Below are positions 29,720 to 42,600 of a DNA stretch of 64,000 nt, in pieces (position 1 is the first letter of the stretch; the number at the start of each line of letters is the position of its first letter). Both the position numbers and the translations under genes were made by a program. The DNA comes from Hoplostethus atlanticus (Eukaryota; Chordata; Actinopteri; Trachichthyiformes; Trachichthyidae). Location: positions 419,501 to 483,500 of the forward strand of contig JAXDDX010000149.1 in assembly GCA_034670405.1 (NCBI GenBank), read 5' to 3'. The notes under the pieces were generated by a model. It worked only from the letters and a program-made list of their open reading frames with translations. It was not told where the DNA came from and searched no databases.

Positions 29720-32476
29720 ATGACTTGTACCTTAGAGAACGTTTTGGCAGATGCCAAGTCATTGGTGGAAAGGCTTCGTAACCATGACAATGCTGCTGAG
29801 ATGTTAATTGAACAGACGACATCCCTCAACAAACGGGTGGAGGCCATGAAACAGGTAGGCTGTGAGAGGATGTTGCTGCACCTAAAATGATGATTCCCCT
29901 TTTCTATTTCCACACTTTTCCATGAAAGATTCTTAATAGATCTGCTTTTGGCTGGCGGCCCCAATCTGATAGGAATTCTGTCGTTAGATATGATTAGTAC
30001 AAAATAACATAACAGTCTATACCCCAAGTGGAGAGACAACGATGAACAGAGGGAAACATGATTGTGTTTCACATTCTCTTACTGTGCTAACTTCTAGTTA
30101 ATGAAATGGGGGGAAATTATGTCTATCCTTACAAAATGATTGCTGACGTCAAATTAAAGCAAATTTGGGGTTCAATTAAGTTAAGAATTGCCTCAAAACC
30201 TTTTCTTACAGACTAGCTCTGTTTTTGAAGACAATCCCCAGCATTTGTTCGATGGGGAAAAAAGACACACCGGAGAAACCAACACATTCTGTCACAACAT
30301 TGTTTTCCAAATCTGATAAATGGAACATTTTAGAATGAAACCCTTCACTTCTCCAGCTAAGTTGGCCTTGTCTCTGTATTCCTGTTGGCAGTACCAGGAG
30401 GAGATTGACTCGCTGAACCAGGTCGCACGGCATCGGCCCCGGTCCAGTCTAGTACTGGGAATCCAACAGGAAAACCGCCAGATCCGTGAGCTCCAGCAGG
30501 AAAACAGAGGTAGGTTTGGAGCATCACTTACATCAGTTTATTTCTAGATGTATGGGATCAATAATCTGCCGTACCAATGATTTTGTAGTTGCATTTCCGA
30601 TCCCATGGTTGCAAGCAGGTGTTGTACACATGAATTGAATTCAGTTTGTGTGCTTGATATTTGTATTTTGTACATTCATTTAATTACAAAACTTTAATAC
30701 GCAGTGCTCACTACCACCCCCCCAGTGTATTTTGGAGGGAAAAGCCAGTAACTGCCAGAGTAACCAATTATAAAAGTTGAAAATGTGTTGAAATGGGTTG
30801 TGCTTGGTGGATCATAGTACAGCAGTAGACCCATTACGAATCAGAGAAGGTCGTCACTCCTGTTCTACGAGGTTTGTAAGTTTGCCGATCAGCGAGGAAA
30901 CATTAAACTGCCAGACTTCGGCATGGAGTTGGACAGGACATACAAACCACCAGTAGTCCATATGGATGCTTAGTCTGTGTGTTCAATGTTCCTGCAGAGC
31001 TGCGGACGTCTTTGGAGGAACACCAGTCGGCCTTAGAGCTCATCATGACCAAATACAGGGAGCAGGTTTTCAGGCTCCTCATGGCCAGCAAGAGGGACGA
31101 CCCCGCCATCGTGACCCAGCTGAAGGAGCAGCACACCACGGTCAGTAAGGACACCTCCAAGCCACCTCCTTCCTATCAGTGGCTGGTAATGTTGCTGATC
31201 TAGGAATTTACAGTCATGATCCGCAACATTTTCATACAAATAAATATCCATGTTGCTCCTCTCCATCTTATCCAAACCCCTGAGGAACGGAGGAGTTAGT
31301 GAAATGTTCAAAACTGCATTGAAACAAACTATAAAACATCCTGTACCTGTTTGTTTTCCACAATTTTCATATATTACCATCAGAAACAGCTGAAGAAGTG
31401 TTGCTTTCACATCACAGAGTATTTGATATCGGCACATCGATGTTGCCCACCACCGATATGAGTTGAGGATGTGATTTTACTCAACCGGCTTCATGGGCGT
31501 CAGTCTGTAAAAAAGTGCCTCACCCTTAAGGAGCAGCTAACACACCTGAAACAATTTCATTAGTCTGGCTTTCATTGGAGAGTTTTAGTGTCCCATGATG
31601 GTCTGAATGCTGTTTCAGAGGCTTTTCACCCTGACAAGAATAACATTCTGGGGGAAACACTAATATACTTGTAATTTTTTGACATGGAAACGGCCAAAAT
31701 GAGAACAATCGATAGCTTGGATCCAAAAATACCACTATCAGCCTTCATAAACCCATATTGGTTGAGCCCTAACAATACACAAAAGGTATCTTGATTTGAA
31801 ATGGAAAATGAAATGGTCGGATTGTTTGCCAACCTGCTCTCGCCTTCTTTCTTCTTTTGTTTCCTTACATTTTTATTAATCTCTGCAGGAAATGCAAGCG
31901 CACATAGACAAGATCAATGAGATGGCCACCGTGATGAGGAAAGCCATAGACGTGGACGAGGGGAGGATATGTGAAGACGAGGAGAGGATTAAGCAGCTAG
32001 AGGTAAAGCAAAACCACGCTCAGCACCAACCGCTCTGTAGACGGGTCTGGAAAGCCTGGAAATAGAATTTTAACTTTTTTTTAGTCTTGAAAGGTTTGGA
32101 AACTGCACAGAAAAAAGCGCTCCATCCAGAGAAAGCTGGGTAACATATAAAGAGTTACCTCTCGCTGCCACAGGGTGGCGCCGCAAACATGCAAAGTTAC
32201 CTAGTGCAGCTTTAAATAAAAAGGCATTATTATCTTTATTAGTAGTAGTACTAGTCGTCATGGTAATAGTAGTGCTGGTAGTATTTCAACTGTATTTACC
32301 ACCATGTATTTCTGTTTTTGTGGCTGTTCCTCTGGCAGCTGGAGAACAGCGGTCTCCGAGAGCTGCTGGGAATCAGTCGAGAGGCTTTCCTGGTGCTGAA
32401 CAGAGAAGACACCTCAGACAACACATCGCTGTCGGCGCTGTTGACCAGCACCGACGTCAGCTTACGGAAGAGTTAA
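29720..32476 (+). CDS. fgfr1op2: FGFR1 oncogene partner 2 homologue, 5 coding exons
   Basis: Cytoplasmic coiled-coil protein of the SIKE/FGFR1OP2 family, linked to STRIPAK phosphatase-kinase complexes. Coding exons: 29720-29854, 30392-30509, 30998-31140, 31889-32002, 32339-32476. They total 648 nt, 215 aa plus stop. Exon 1 opens two bases after an acceptor (CAG|GTATG), so an upstream non-coding exon is expected. Visible blocks: DAKSLVERLRNHDNAAE, EQTTSLNKRVEAMKQYQEE, ARHRPRSSLVLGIQQENRQI, EEHQSALELIMTKYREQ, FRLLMASKRDDPAI, EMATVMRKAI, and the end STDVSLRKS. Heptad-rich sequence predicts coiled coils throughout. Exon 3 uses donor ACG|GTCAGT; the stronger-looking GTAAGG four bases on would break the frame. 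The roughly 38-residue alternative segment of the long human isoform was not found in the 31141-31888 intron. Confidence 0.96.
31441..31770 (+). repeat. Dispersed ~330-bp repeat, copy 1 (probable MITE)
   Basis: It shares with 35977-36300 the ordered blocks TGTTGCCCAC, GAGGATGTG(A/G)TTTTACTCAA, ACAATTTCATT, TGTCCCATGATGG, AATGCTGTTTC and TATCAGCCTTCA, and ends in a GGTTGAGCCCTA-like terminus. Such an end is common in fish non-autonomous DNA elements. It is non-coding and lies in fgfr1op2 intron 3. Confidence 0.65.
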
Positions 32477-32653
32477 AGCTCTGTAAAGGTCCGGAGGAAC
32501 CGCATCCCCACTCCTGCCACTACTCTGTACAATCCACCTCAGATGCCACTCGCCTTTTGCCCCACAGACTCCAAACGACCCCCCCATGGTGCAGTTACAG
32601 CATGACGCTACAGAGCTGCATGCTGTCTGCTCATTCAGACACGAGCAGCATGT

Positions 32654-32690
32654 ACACACCCCCCCCCCCCCATCACACACACACACCACC
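32654..32690. repeat. Poly-C/(CA)n tract in the fgfr1op2 3' UTR
   Basis: A run of about a dozen C followed by a short (CA)n, 180-215 nt after the fgfr1op2 stop codon. Confidence 0.85.
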
Positions 32691-32799
32691 GTTTCTTATT
32701 TCTGTCGGTACTTTTGTTTGCTAGTTTTCCCAGCATGCATGAGCCTGTGGTGCCTGCAAGGTTTTAAGTGTGAATGAGTAAAAGAAGCGCTTGAGTTAT

Positions 32800-32819
32800 A
32801 ATAAAACTGTAAAAATAAA
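32800..32819 (+). terminator. fgfr1op2 poly(A) signals
   Basis: Two AATAAA hexamers, at 32800-32805 and 32814-32819, about 325 nt after the stop codon. Confidence 0.65.
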
Positions 32820-33599
32820 ATGGCCTCTGCAGGGTTTGCTCTGTCCAGAAGCATGTTATTTTTAATCAAGCAATATTTGTATATGGACAACAGGTAACTG
32901 CAATTTCAACTACACTGATTACATTTATCTGGATGGTTCTGCGTTCCCAATAAGCTCTAAAGCCTCTCGTAACATTGCAGATATCTGGCAATACTGACAG
33001 ACCACATCTGCGGATGAGGATGGAGAATGTTATTTTTGTTTAGATTTCTAAAGATGCCTGTATTTATACTTCCAACTCGTTTACTTTCAATTGGCTGGCA
33101 CTCAACACGGAACAGAAAGCTTGAACCAGCACACAGGATCTGCTGTTGAGCTGCAACAGGCTTCATTTATCATTTCATTGTAATGAATCGAGGAGAGAAT
33201 CAGTGAATCGGTTCTTTCAGATTTTTCTATTCTTTTGCATTTTGTTTGTGCACAGAAAAAGTAGTGCGCTTTAATCTGAATGACTGATCGCATACGGTCT
33301 GAGATTTATATATATATATTATTATTATTTTGGAGAAGGTTTGAGAGGAAATGGGAGCAAGGGAATCACTGAAGTTACTGGCAATGCCGAATGCGATGAG
33401 TCGTTCATTTCTCCTTCAAAACAGTCTTGTACCCTTGACTTTTCTCGTTTTACTCTTAGATTATTGTTCTGAGTCTATTGTTGTAATCTCCCGACTCAAC
33501 TGGTAGCTGGTCGGTTCGGTTCAAAGCGTTATATCGCGACTTTCTGAATCGTCTGTGGAGGAAAATGTATTTGAAATTGACTTCCGGAACCCTGGTCAC

Positions 33600-33938
33600 T
33601 GAAAAGGTGGGCGGGCACGTTCCAGCCTCTTATTGACTGATTCGTCTTCCAACCGCAGACGAGCTCGCGTGCTGCGTCCCTGGGCCCCGCGTCGATTGCG
33701 CAGTTGCTATCGAGCGGCAGAGCGAGCGAGTACAGCCCCCGCGGAAGCATCATCCAACCGTCAGCGCAGAAAGAAAATAAACCCGCCGCAGTGTCAAACA
33801 ACTTGACAGTTCGTCAACCAAAGACTATGGTACTTTTGCATTCACCGCGGCTTTTACTGCCCAAACACACGCTGCGGCTTTACCAATGACTCTACTGCCC
33901 AGGGAATAGAGGTTTACTACGAACACGACCGGAGGAAA
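33600..33938 (+). promoter_or_regulatory. tm7sf3 promoter and 5' UTR
   Basis: A GC- and CpG-rich block (GAGCTCGCGTGCTGCGTCC, GGGCCCCGCGTCGATTGCGC, GAGCGGCAGAGCGAGCGAG) immediately precedes the tm7sf3 start codon at 33939. It contrasts with AT-rich DNA upstream. No TATA box is apparent. The start site cannot be placed exactly. Confidence 0.5.
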
Positions 33939-36624
33939 ATGTCTCCTTGGATTTGGTGCCTGCTCCTGTTCCCCTCGACGTGTGGAGCTCAAGTGGAAAG
34001 TGAGTTTAATGTTTTCAGCTTCTACGTGTTTCACTTTTATAACATTAACACGACGATATTTGTTAACGGTGAAGTGAGAAAGGTAATGTCAAATCAGTGA
34101 GGTGTCAAAACGAGTACATTGCTGCTGCAGGGTCTTGACTTTATAGTAACCTTATCGTGCTTGGTGGTATTTTTAGCTCATATACTATCATTCAATGTTC
34201 CTATAGACTATTTTATATATAGTTTGGATGTAAAATGTGCTGTATGATTGCTGTAGTTATTTTTCCTGATGCCAGTACCTAAGAAAACTCATCCAGCCAA
34301 ACTTAAATCTAAAATTCAAAGGTCAGTTCAATCTAAAACCTTGCAATCAAGGTTCAAGGTTCAAGGTTTTTTATTATCATATGCACAAACATTCACAAAA
34401 AAGCAAAGTTGGCAATGAAATTCTTATGCCTCTCTGGCACCCTACGCTAGTGCTAAGAACAAATATAAACAAATATAACAAATATAAAAAAAATATATAT
34501 ATAACAAATATAAAAGTACAAAGTTATAAAAGTACAAAGTTATAAAAAGTAGCTCCGACCTGGTGATGCGTCGTGCAGCGCTCACCACCCTCTGCAGCGC
34601 CTTCCGTTTGAGGGCGGTGCAGCTGCCATACCAGGCCGAGATGCAGCCAGTCAGGATACTCTCGATGGTGCACCTGTAAAAGTTGCAGAGTATCCTGGAG
34701 TCCATGTTGATCTTCCTCAGCCTGCGTAGGAAGAAGAGTCGCTGTCTTGCTGTCTTGATGATGATGTCGGCGTGGTGGTTCCAGGTGAGGTCCTCGTTGA
34801 TGTGGACACCGAGGAACCTGAAGCTGCTGACTCTCTCCACCGCCGCCCCGTTGATGTCGATGGGGGCGTGTCCCGTGCTCTGGCCCCTTCTGTAGTCCAC
34901 GATCAGCTCCTTTGTTTTGCCGACGTTGAGATGGAGGTTGTTGTCCTGGCACCAGGATGACAGGGCTCTGACCTCCTCTCTGTAGGCCGTCTCGTCGCCG
35001 TCGGTGATCAGGCCGATGACGGTCGTGTCGTCGGCAAACTTAATGATGGTATTAGGAGCTGTGTTTTGCCACGCAGTCGTGCGTGAACAGGGAGTACAGG
35101 AGAGGGCTGAGCACGCAGCCCTGCGGGGCGCCGGTGTTTAGAGTCAGGGTGGAGGATGTGGTGGTACCAACCCGCACTGCCTGGGGCCTGCCCGACAGGA
35201 AGCTCAGGATCCAGTCACACAGGGCGGTGTTGAGGCCCAGGTCCCTGAGCTTGATGGCGAGCTTGGAGGGCACAATGGTGTTGAATGCCGAGCTGTAATC
35301 TATGAACAGCATCCTCACATAGGTGCTCCTCTGGTCCAGGTGTGAAAGGGCAGTGTGGAGGGCTAGGGAGATGGCGTCGTCTGTAGACCTGTTTGGTCTG
35401 TATGCAAATTGCAGGGGGTCCAGTGATTCAGGGAGGGTGGAGGTGATAAAGGTTTTGACTAACCGCTCAAAGCACTTCATGATGGTGGAGGTGAGTGCCA
35501 CTGGGCGGTAGTCGTTGAAACATGAGTCCTCTCGTGCACACGCATATAAAGGCAGTGGAGTTGTCTCTCTGACAGGACGGGTACATATACACTCAAAAAG
35601 ACAGTTGAAGATTAATCCTCAAACAGGAATAACTAGGTGAAGGCATCTGTCAAACTGTGAGCTTTGTAAAAGTTGCACCTGTCCTTACAGTTGATGTGGG
35701 GGGAAAAAAACACACAAAAAACCCCGTCCAAACCCCTGTGGGGAACGTGCCAGGCAATAGTCAACCTGTAGGCCGTTCACCTGTCACCTCAGTCAGGAGT
35801 GTGTTGAACCAAATCTATTGATCAGTGATCATGTTAGTGGTGATTAACTCTTCTGTATGAAGAGTTGAATGTATTCTCATCGAAGGGGCAATTCAGGAAG
35901 GCTGATGAGTTAGATTGATTGATCAGCTTGCAATATATATTGGCCTCTAGATAAAAATCAGATACTGGTCGGTGAGTGTTGCCCACTACTGATATGATGG
36001 AGGTGAGGATGTGGTTTTACTCAACAGCTTCAGAGGAAACGAAACGAAACCTGTCTCACCTGCTGCTAACACACCGAACAATTTCATTGGTCTGAGTTTC
36101 AAAGGAGTTGTGGTGTCTCATGATGGGCTAAATGCTGTTTCCACCCTGCAACGAATCACATTCTGCAGGAAACACCGGATATGTGTCATGTTTTGGCATG
36201 AAAATGGAAAAGATGTGTGTGTACAAAACATTTGCTATCAGCAGCTTCACACCAAAAGTATTGGTATCAGCCTTCAAAAACCCAGAATCGGTTGAAGCCT
36301 ACTAATGTCATCTACACATGAGCCCCACATCCACCAACATACAGACACATTTTTCCTGATTCACGTGACAAAGTAAAGAAAAAAGCAAGCCACCATGTCA
36401 GTCATGGATAAAGTAACACATGTAGGGAGTAAACCAGTGGCAAATCTCCTTCAGTGTATTAGCCTCCATACTTCTCATTCTTTCTCTTTGCATGGTTTAA
36501 TTCAGCTTATCTCTCAGTGGGTGAACTTTGCTCAGCCTTTGGCTATTGCTGATCAGTCTGATTAAACTCACCGTTTCTCAACTTTCACCCCAGTAGCAGA
36601 ATGATACGCAACTAGCCCCGATAC

Positions 36625-36664
<40 letters not shown>

Positions 36665-39600
36665 AGGTTGATTTGGTACACAAGCAAGCAGCACTTATTT
36701 CAATAACATTTCAGCTCTTCCAACTGGTTCATCTGTTACTCTTTGGTCTTTTCCCACTAAAATACATCAGGGGTGGTGGTGGATGTGAGCAGTGTGAATC
36801 TTATAAAAGAACAAATGCTGCTTCACGAATCGGATGTACGCCGAAATGAAGACCGGACCCTAGCAAGTTGGAAAAGGTCATAGGTCATGTTGTATAAGGC
36901 GCGTGTGTCTTCCGATAAGCAAGACAACACTACTGGGGTGAAAGTTGAGAAACGGTGAGTTCAATCACACTGATCAGCAATAGCCAAAGGCGGAGGAAAG
37001 TTCACCCACTGAGAGAGAAGTTGAGTTTGACAGCACATCGATAGGGAGAAGAAGCCCCTGATGCCTACACTGCTGTGATAGGAAAGCTTTGGCTCAGAGA
37101 AAAGTGATTTATAATGTTTTATAGTGAAACTAATTTAATAGTTTTTAGATTTAATTGAAGTCACAGTACATGAAAAACTGATTCAAAGCCTCGACGTCTC
37201 TCTGTCGCTCCCAGTCGGATAGCATAGGAGTTCATGTATCCATGGTTAAACTGTTATTACTGTTGAACTGAAAATAGAAAAGAACATAAGAAAATAAACA
37301 GCATTGACGTGAGCAGATGCTGCAGAGATCCGTGACAGGCCGAGCTAGGCTTTAAATCATCCTGATCAAAGGTCTTCCAGATAAACAGTGGAAATGTTTT
37401 CATAGCGGTATCAGCCAGCATGGCCGCCCCCGGTCGTTTCTTCATCAGGCCTCGAGTCTAAGATCCCTAGTTGATGTGTGGACCAGGATTTGGGTCAGGG
37501 TGGAAACTCCAAGTGTATCGATATCCAGTACAAATGATATATTGGTAAATCAATCTAACTACTTCTTATTGGTTATTTGTACTGTTGGTGATCCATGATC
37601 TTCTGCTGCACCTACTGTATGTCGCTGTGGATAAGACTGTCAAGTAGTTGACTAGTTAAGATAGTTCACTAGTTAAGGTAGTTGACTAGTTAAGGTAGCC
37701 CCGCGGTTACAAACCACCCTGTAAGCTCTCAATCCCAGCCAGTACCTCATGTCGAGGTATCCTTGAGCAAGGCACAGTACCCCCACCTGCTCTGGAGAAC
37801 AGCATCAGCTAAATGCCTAAAATGTAAAATGTGATGACATGGTGAGTGAATGTGACGCTCTGCCGCAGACCGGGTGGTTTTCCTGCTGGGAATGTTCCGG
37901 AACGTCAGTTTCTCCCAGAACGAGACGGTTCAGGCCGTGGTGTCCAGGATCCCTCCGGAGGTCGCCTTCATCACGCTGCAGTTCCACACGCAGCAAGGCA
38001 ACGCCACGCTCTCCTACAACCCGGTAAGAAACCACGGTTCTACTTTATTTAGGTGTGATGAGTATGCAGAGACAGTCGGTTCTACTTTATTTAGGTGTGA
38101 TGAGTATGAAGAGACAGTCGGTTCTACTTTATTTAGGTGTGATGAGTATGCAGAGACAGTCGGTTCTACTTTATTTAGGTGTGATGAGTATGAAGAGACA
38201 GTCGGTTCTACTTTATTTAGGTGTGATGAGTATGCAGACAGTCGGTTCTACTTTATTTAGGTGTGATGAGTATGCAGAGACAGTCGGTTCTACTTTATTT
38301 AGGTGTGATGAGTATGAAGAGACAGTCGGTTCTACTTTATTTAGGTGTGATGAGTATGCAGAGACAGTCGGTTCTACTTTATTTAGGTGTGATGAGTATG
38401 CAGAGACAGTCGGTTCTACTTTATTTAGGTGTGATGAGTATGCAGAGACAGTCGGTTCTACTTTATTTAGGTGTGATGAGTATGAAGAGACAGTCGGTTC
38501 TACTTTATTTAGGTGTGATGAGTATGCAGAGACAGTCGGTTCTACTTCGTATGTCAAGATGCAAGATGGGTAAAAGTCCAGCAGCAGCTTTTTCTACACG
38601 TTGTAATGGTCCTACAGTCTTCCTGGACAGACCTGATGAACGGAGGAGGCGTTGTGTATGTGGTCCTCTGTCTTTTGAGAAGTGGAAGTCAGCCACTGGT
38701 CATGACTGTCAGACAGGGAAACCCCACGGAGAACCTCCCAGGTCCCAGAGGGCTCGGCGGACCAGACGGCCTGTAGTCTAACTCAGTTTAGATCATTTGT
38801 GCAAATGATAAACACTGGGGGGGAAAGAGTGGGCAATAAATACAAACTGTGTGGGACCAAAAAAACTCCACTGGGGCTTAAGAAAACCTTGACGACCTCT
38901 CCCTGTTTGTCTCACTCACTTTGTGTCATTTCAGCCACAAAGTTTTGGATAGTCAGATCATGTATTTGCACTGCTTTACTATTGACTCTCATAACGCTAC
39001 ATTGTTATGATGAGTTGACATAGCTAGGAAGCGCTAATTGGGTAGCATTGATTGAAAATAAACAGACTTCAGGTAAGTTGGTGGTCATGTTGATCGCAGT
39101 GTTTCTTTGTCTGTTCAGCCACGGTGGCTATCGCTGCTCATGCTAACTACCCAGTTCTTCTTCTGTTGCAACGTAAAGCGCATCACTTCCTGTCTCCAGA
39201 GGGTTTCTCCCAATAAAGACCTACCTGACACCAGGGTGTTTAGAGCGGCAGATGGAGAAGCTTCATGATGGTAGAGGTTGATGATGTTGAGGTCCAGAGA
39301 TCAGAGAGAGGAGAGAGATTTAGAGGGAAATGTTCTGGATTGTTTCTTTAATGCTAACCAGTTGGACTCCTGGTTATACACGGTGTGGTGAATCAGTTAA
39401 AGTGGCTTTCTGAGGATTCAATATAGCCTGTCGGTGGTTTGCTGTTTAATACATTACAGGCCGGTGGTGAGGTTGTACTGCTGTAACAGCTGTATCTCCG
39501 TGGCAGATTGGATAAAATTGGCGGAAAACACATTTAATGGAGAACCTCGACCGTGGCAGCACAGTTGGACCAAGGCTAGCTTCACACAGTGGGGTTATTG

Positions 39601-42600
39601 TGCGACTGAGTCATACACCATGCTTTTGGTCACACAGTCGTGTGCATGGGAATTCATTATCTGTTCATCGGAAATACCTGATATCAGGCCATGCTTTCTC
39701 TGAGAAGAGAACTTGCTCTCCGCTGACTCACAACCTATTATCTACTATGTTAGATATGACCTTACATCTTGTTTGATGGATACACCTGGCACAAATGGTG
39801 GTAAAATATCTGATGCTACAGGCATCCTGGTGGCTCAGTTGGATAAGATGCATACCGAATGCAGCCCAGGACCTTTTGTCACGTGATCCCTTCATCTTTC
39901 TTCACTGTGAACTACCAGTTAAAGCAAAAATGCCTAGAAATCGATACTACTACGATACCACAGCAAACTAGAGAAACCAACAAGCCATGTGTTCCCACAC
40001 ATGAGGACTCTGACATATGGCCAACTATAGGGGCCTGGCTGAGCTATATGACTGAACTATATACAGGTCTACATGGCCTGCACTAGTCCAGCCATCCTGG
40101 TGGGAGGAGCCTCTTTAATTGTCGGATTTCTGGGAGTTTTTCCTTGGTGTTGCCGGCCAGGTCAGGCTACTTTAGGCAGATTATGTTGGCTTGCTATGTC
40201 CTCCGCTCTGTTAAGTCCTTTCAGTCCTGTTCTCTCTCTCTGTATTCTGTAACATCTTATTGGTCATGATGATTTTCAGCTGACTTAGTTCAGCCTGAAA
40301 AGTCAGCTGATCAATCTGATCGTCTATCAGCCTGATCGGGTTCGGCTGAGGCTTTGTGATAAATAAGCCTCGAACAACGTTTTGCTCTGATGTTGGGTGT
40401 CCTTCTTTGTGGGATCTGTAAGTGAAATAGTTCCTCCAAGTAGTGAATAAAGTTCAATATTGAGTTTAATCTTTCACATTGACATTTGGGTTACCATGAC
40501 AACACTAGGCACAAGCACTCGTCTACCCCACACAGTGTTTCTCCTGTGAGGCCTTGGGCTTGATCTTGTGAGATTTGGACTCAAAAGGTCTGAAGTGTTG
40601 TTGTTCGACTTCATCACGTGATTTATTTACTAACGGAGAACTTGGATGTGGAATTTGCTCAAAGGAAACTCAAGGTTCAAGGTTCAAGGTTTTTATTATC
40701 ATATGCACAAACATTCACAAAAAAGCAAAAGTTGGCAATGAAATTCTTATGCCTCTCTGGCACCCTACGCTAGTGCTAAGAACAAATATAAAAGTACAAA
40801 GTTATATAAGTCCGGGTGTCTCGGAGGTTGCTCTCTAAAAAATGACTGTTTTTCCTGTTGAGCTGCTGATCGCTGGAGTCTCGTGAGCCTCGCTGCATTT
40901 AGACTGCAGGACAGAATAATCCTCAGCAAGGTGGAGCTTATTACCACACTAATCCATGAGACAAAGAACCGGGTGTCTGGCATGTTTTCATTTCATCTTC
41001 ATTTAATCATTTTATTTTTAAGTTCAATCTTCTATTTTTTATTATGATGTGTGTGTGTGTTTATATTGGCAGAAGAAAATCATTCTTTACTCTAGTGGAG
41101 CACCAGTTTCACCATCTGTATATCTTTACCTGTCTGTATCTATTCACACAAAACTTCATTATTTTAAGATACAATCCAGACAAACTCTTCAAAAATGTAG
41201 TGAAGTGACAGTGTTTCGATACGGGCCATCATATAATATCATATAATATTTATGTAGGTGGTGCTGGATTTAGCCTTTTTGCAACATTTATATTGTGATA
41301 TTTGACTTCCTCGTACCTTTTTCAGGTAATTTCGATTTTGTATTTTGCTTTTGTATGTTTGTGCTGATGATGCTTTCCTGCCCAGGTCTCCTTGATCAAG
41401 AGATTCTTACCTTCCAACCTGGTTAAATCAGTAAAGTATATTTGTGTTTGGTTCAGGTGCCAGGGCCTGGGGGTCTCTCTGACGGCGGTGGACTCGGGCC
41501 TCCTCTCCACCCTGCTGCCCGGCCAGACCTCCCTCTCCTTGTTCCTGTTGTCTCCTGACGGTGGCGCTGTGGCGGGCACAGGGGTCATCCTCCCCTACAC
41601 CGGCGCTGGTAAGACTTCCTCTTCCTCTGGGATAGAACGGTTTATTTTTGATATTTCAACTTTATGGACTTTATTTACTTTACTGATTTAAAAACAACAA
41701 CAAATGACTTATTTTGTGATGGTTAACTGTATTATTATTATTATTATTATTATTATTACTGACACTGTTCGTAACTGTTAATATTTTCTGGTACGTTTTA
41801 AGTTTAAAGCGTGGTCAGCTGTTGGTCAGCGTGTTATCTACATTATTCTGTTTCTCTGTATCTCCGTCGACTTCCTGGAGTCCTTGCTGTGTTTGGGCCT
41901 CAGAAATGTTGTAGGAATGAAATCATGAGGATTTTTCATTCATTATATCATCCCTACTGACTTCACCGTATTGCCAGATTAGATAATATTTACCTCAATC
42001 TAAATCTGGACCAGCCCATATTGGGTATTACATCATTGGTTCAACAGCTCGAGGGTCCTCATCTTCTGGAGAGGTTGATGGATCTGTTATTGACCAGCTT
42101 CGAGACATTTAAACACTTTAGTTCAGATTTTAAAGATTGGCCTCAATGCTCTGGATGTGATGACTGACTTTTAATAACATTACTATATACTGCTCGATGC
42201 TTCCTTTTCTGCCCTGATGTGTTTGTTTTGATGAGTCTCCAGTCGCATCAGGAGCTGGAAACAGAAAGTTCACGATGGTTTTGACTTGAGGAAGCTCTTG
42301 AGTACAACTGACTGGTTGTGGTCGCTCCTCTCCCTTCCTTTTGTGTCACACCCTTAGAACAATTGGTCTCGAGTATGACAGGACACCACTACGTGTTTTT
42401 GTTTTTTCTGTTGTCTTTATAAGAAATGTTTTCCTTCTCCTTCTCAGATCCCGTCCCTGGAGCTTGTAACATGGAGTTTAATCTGGACATCGACCCAAAC
42501 ATCTACCTCCTCTACAACCTCTATGAGACCACGATCCGATTTGCCCCGGCAAACTTAGGCTACACAAGGTAACACCGTAGATGAAATGGGGAATGGCTGC

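Noticed and set aside
38036..38547. CRISPR-like regular array
   Set aside because: Units are contiguous 42-bp copies with no unique spacers, in a vertebrate intron. It is a minisatellite.
38055..38781. 172-aa frames with repeated [12 protein letters not shown] units
   Set aside because: A second open frame of the 42-bp minisatellite. It is not in frame with tm7sf3 exon 2.
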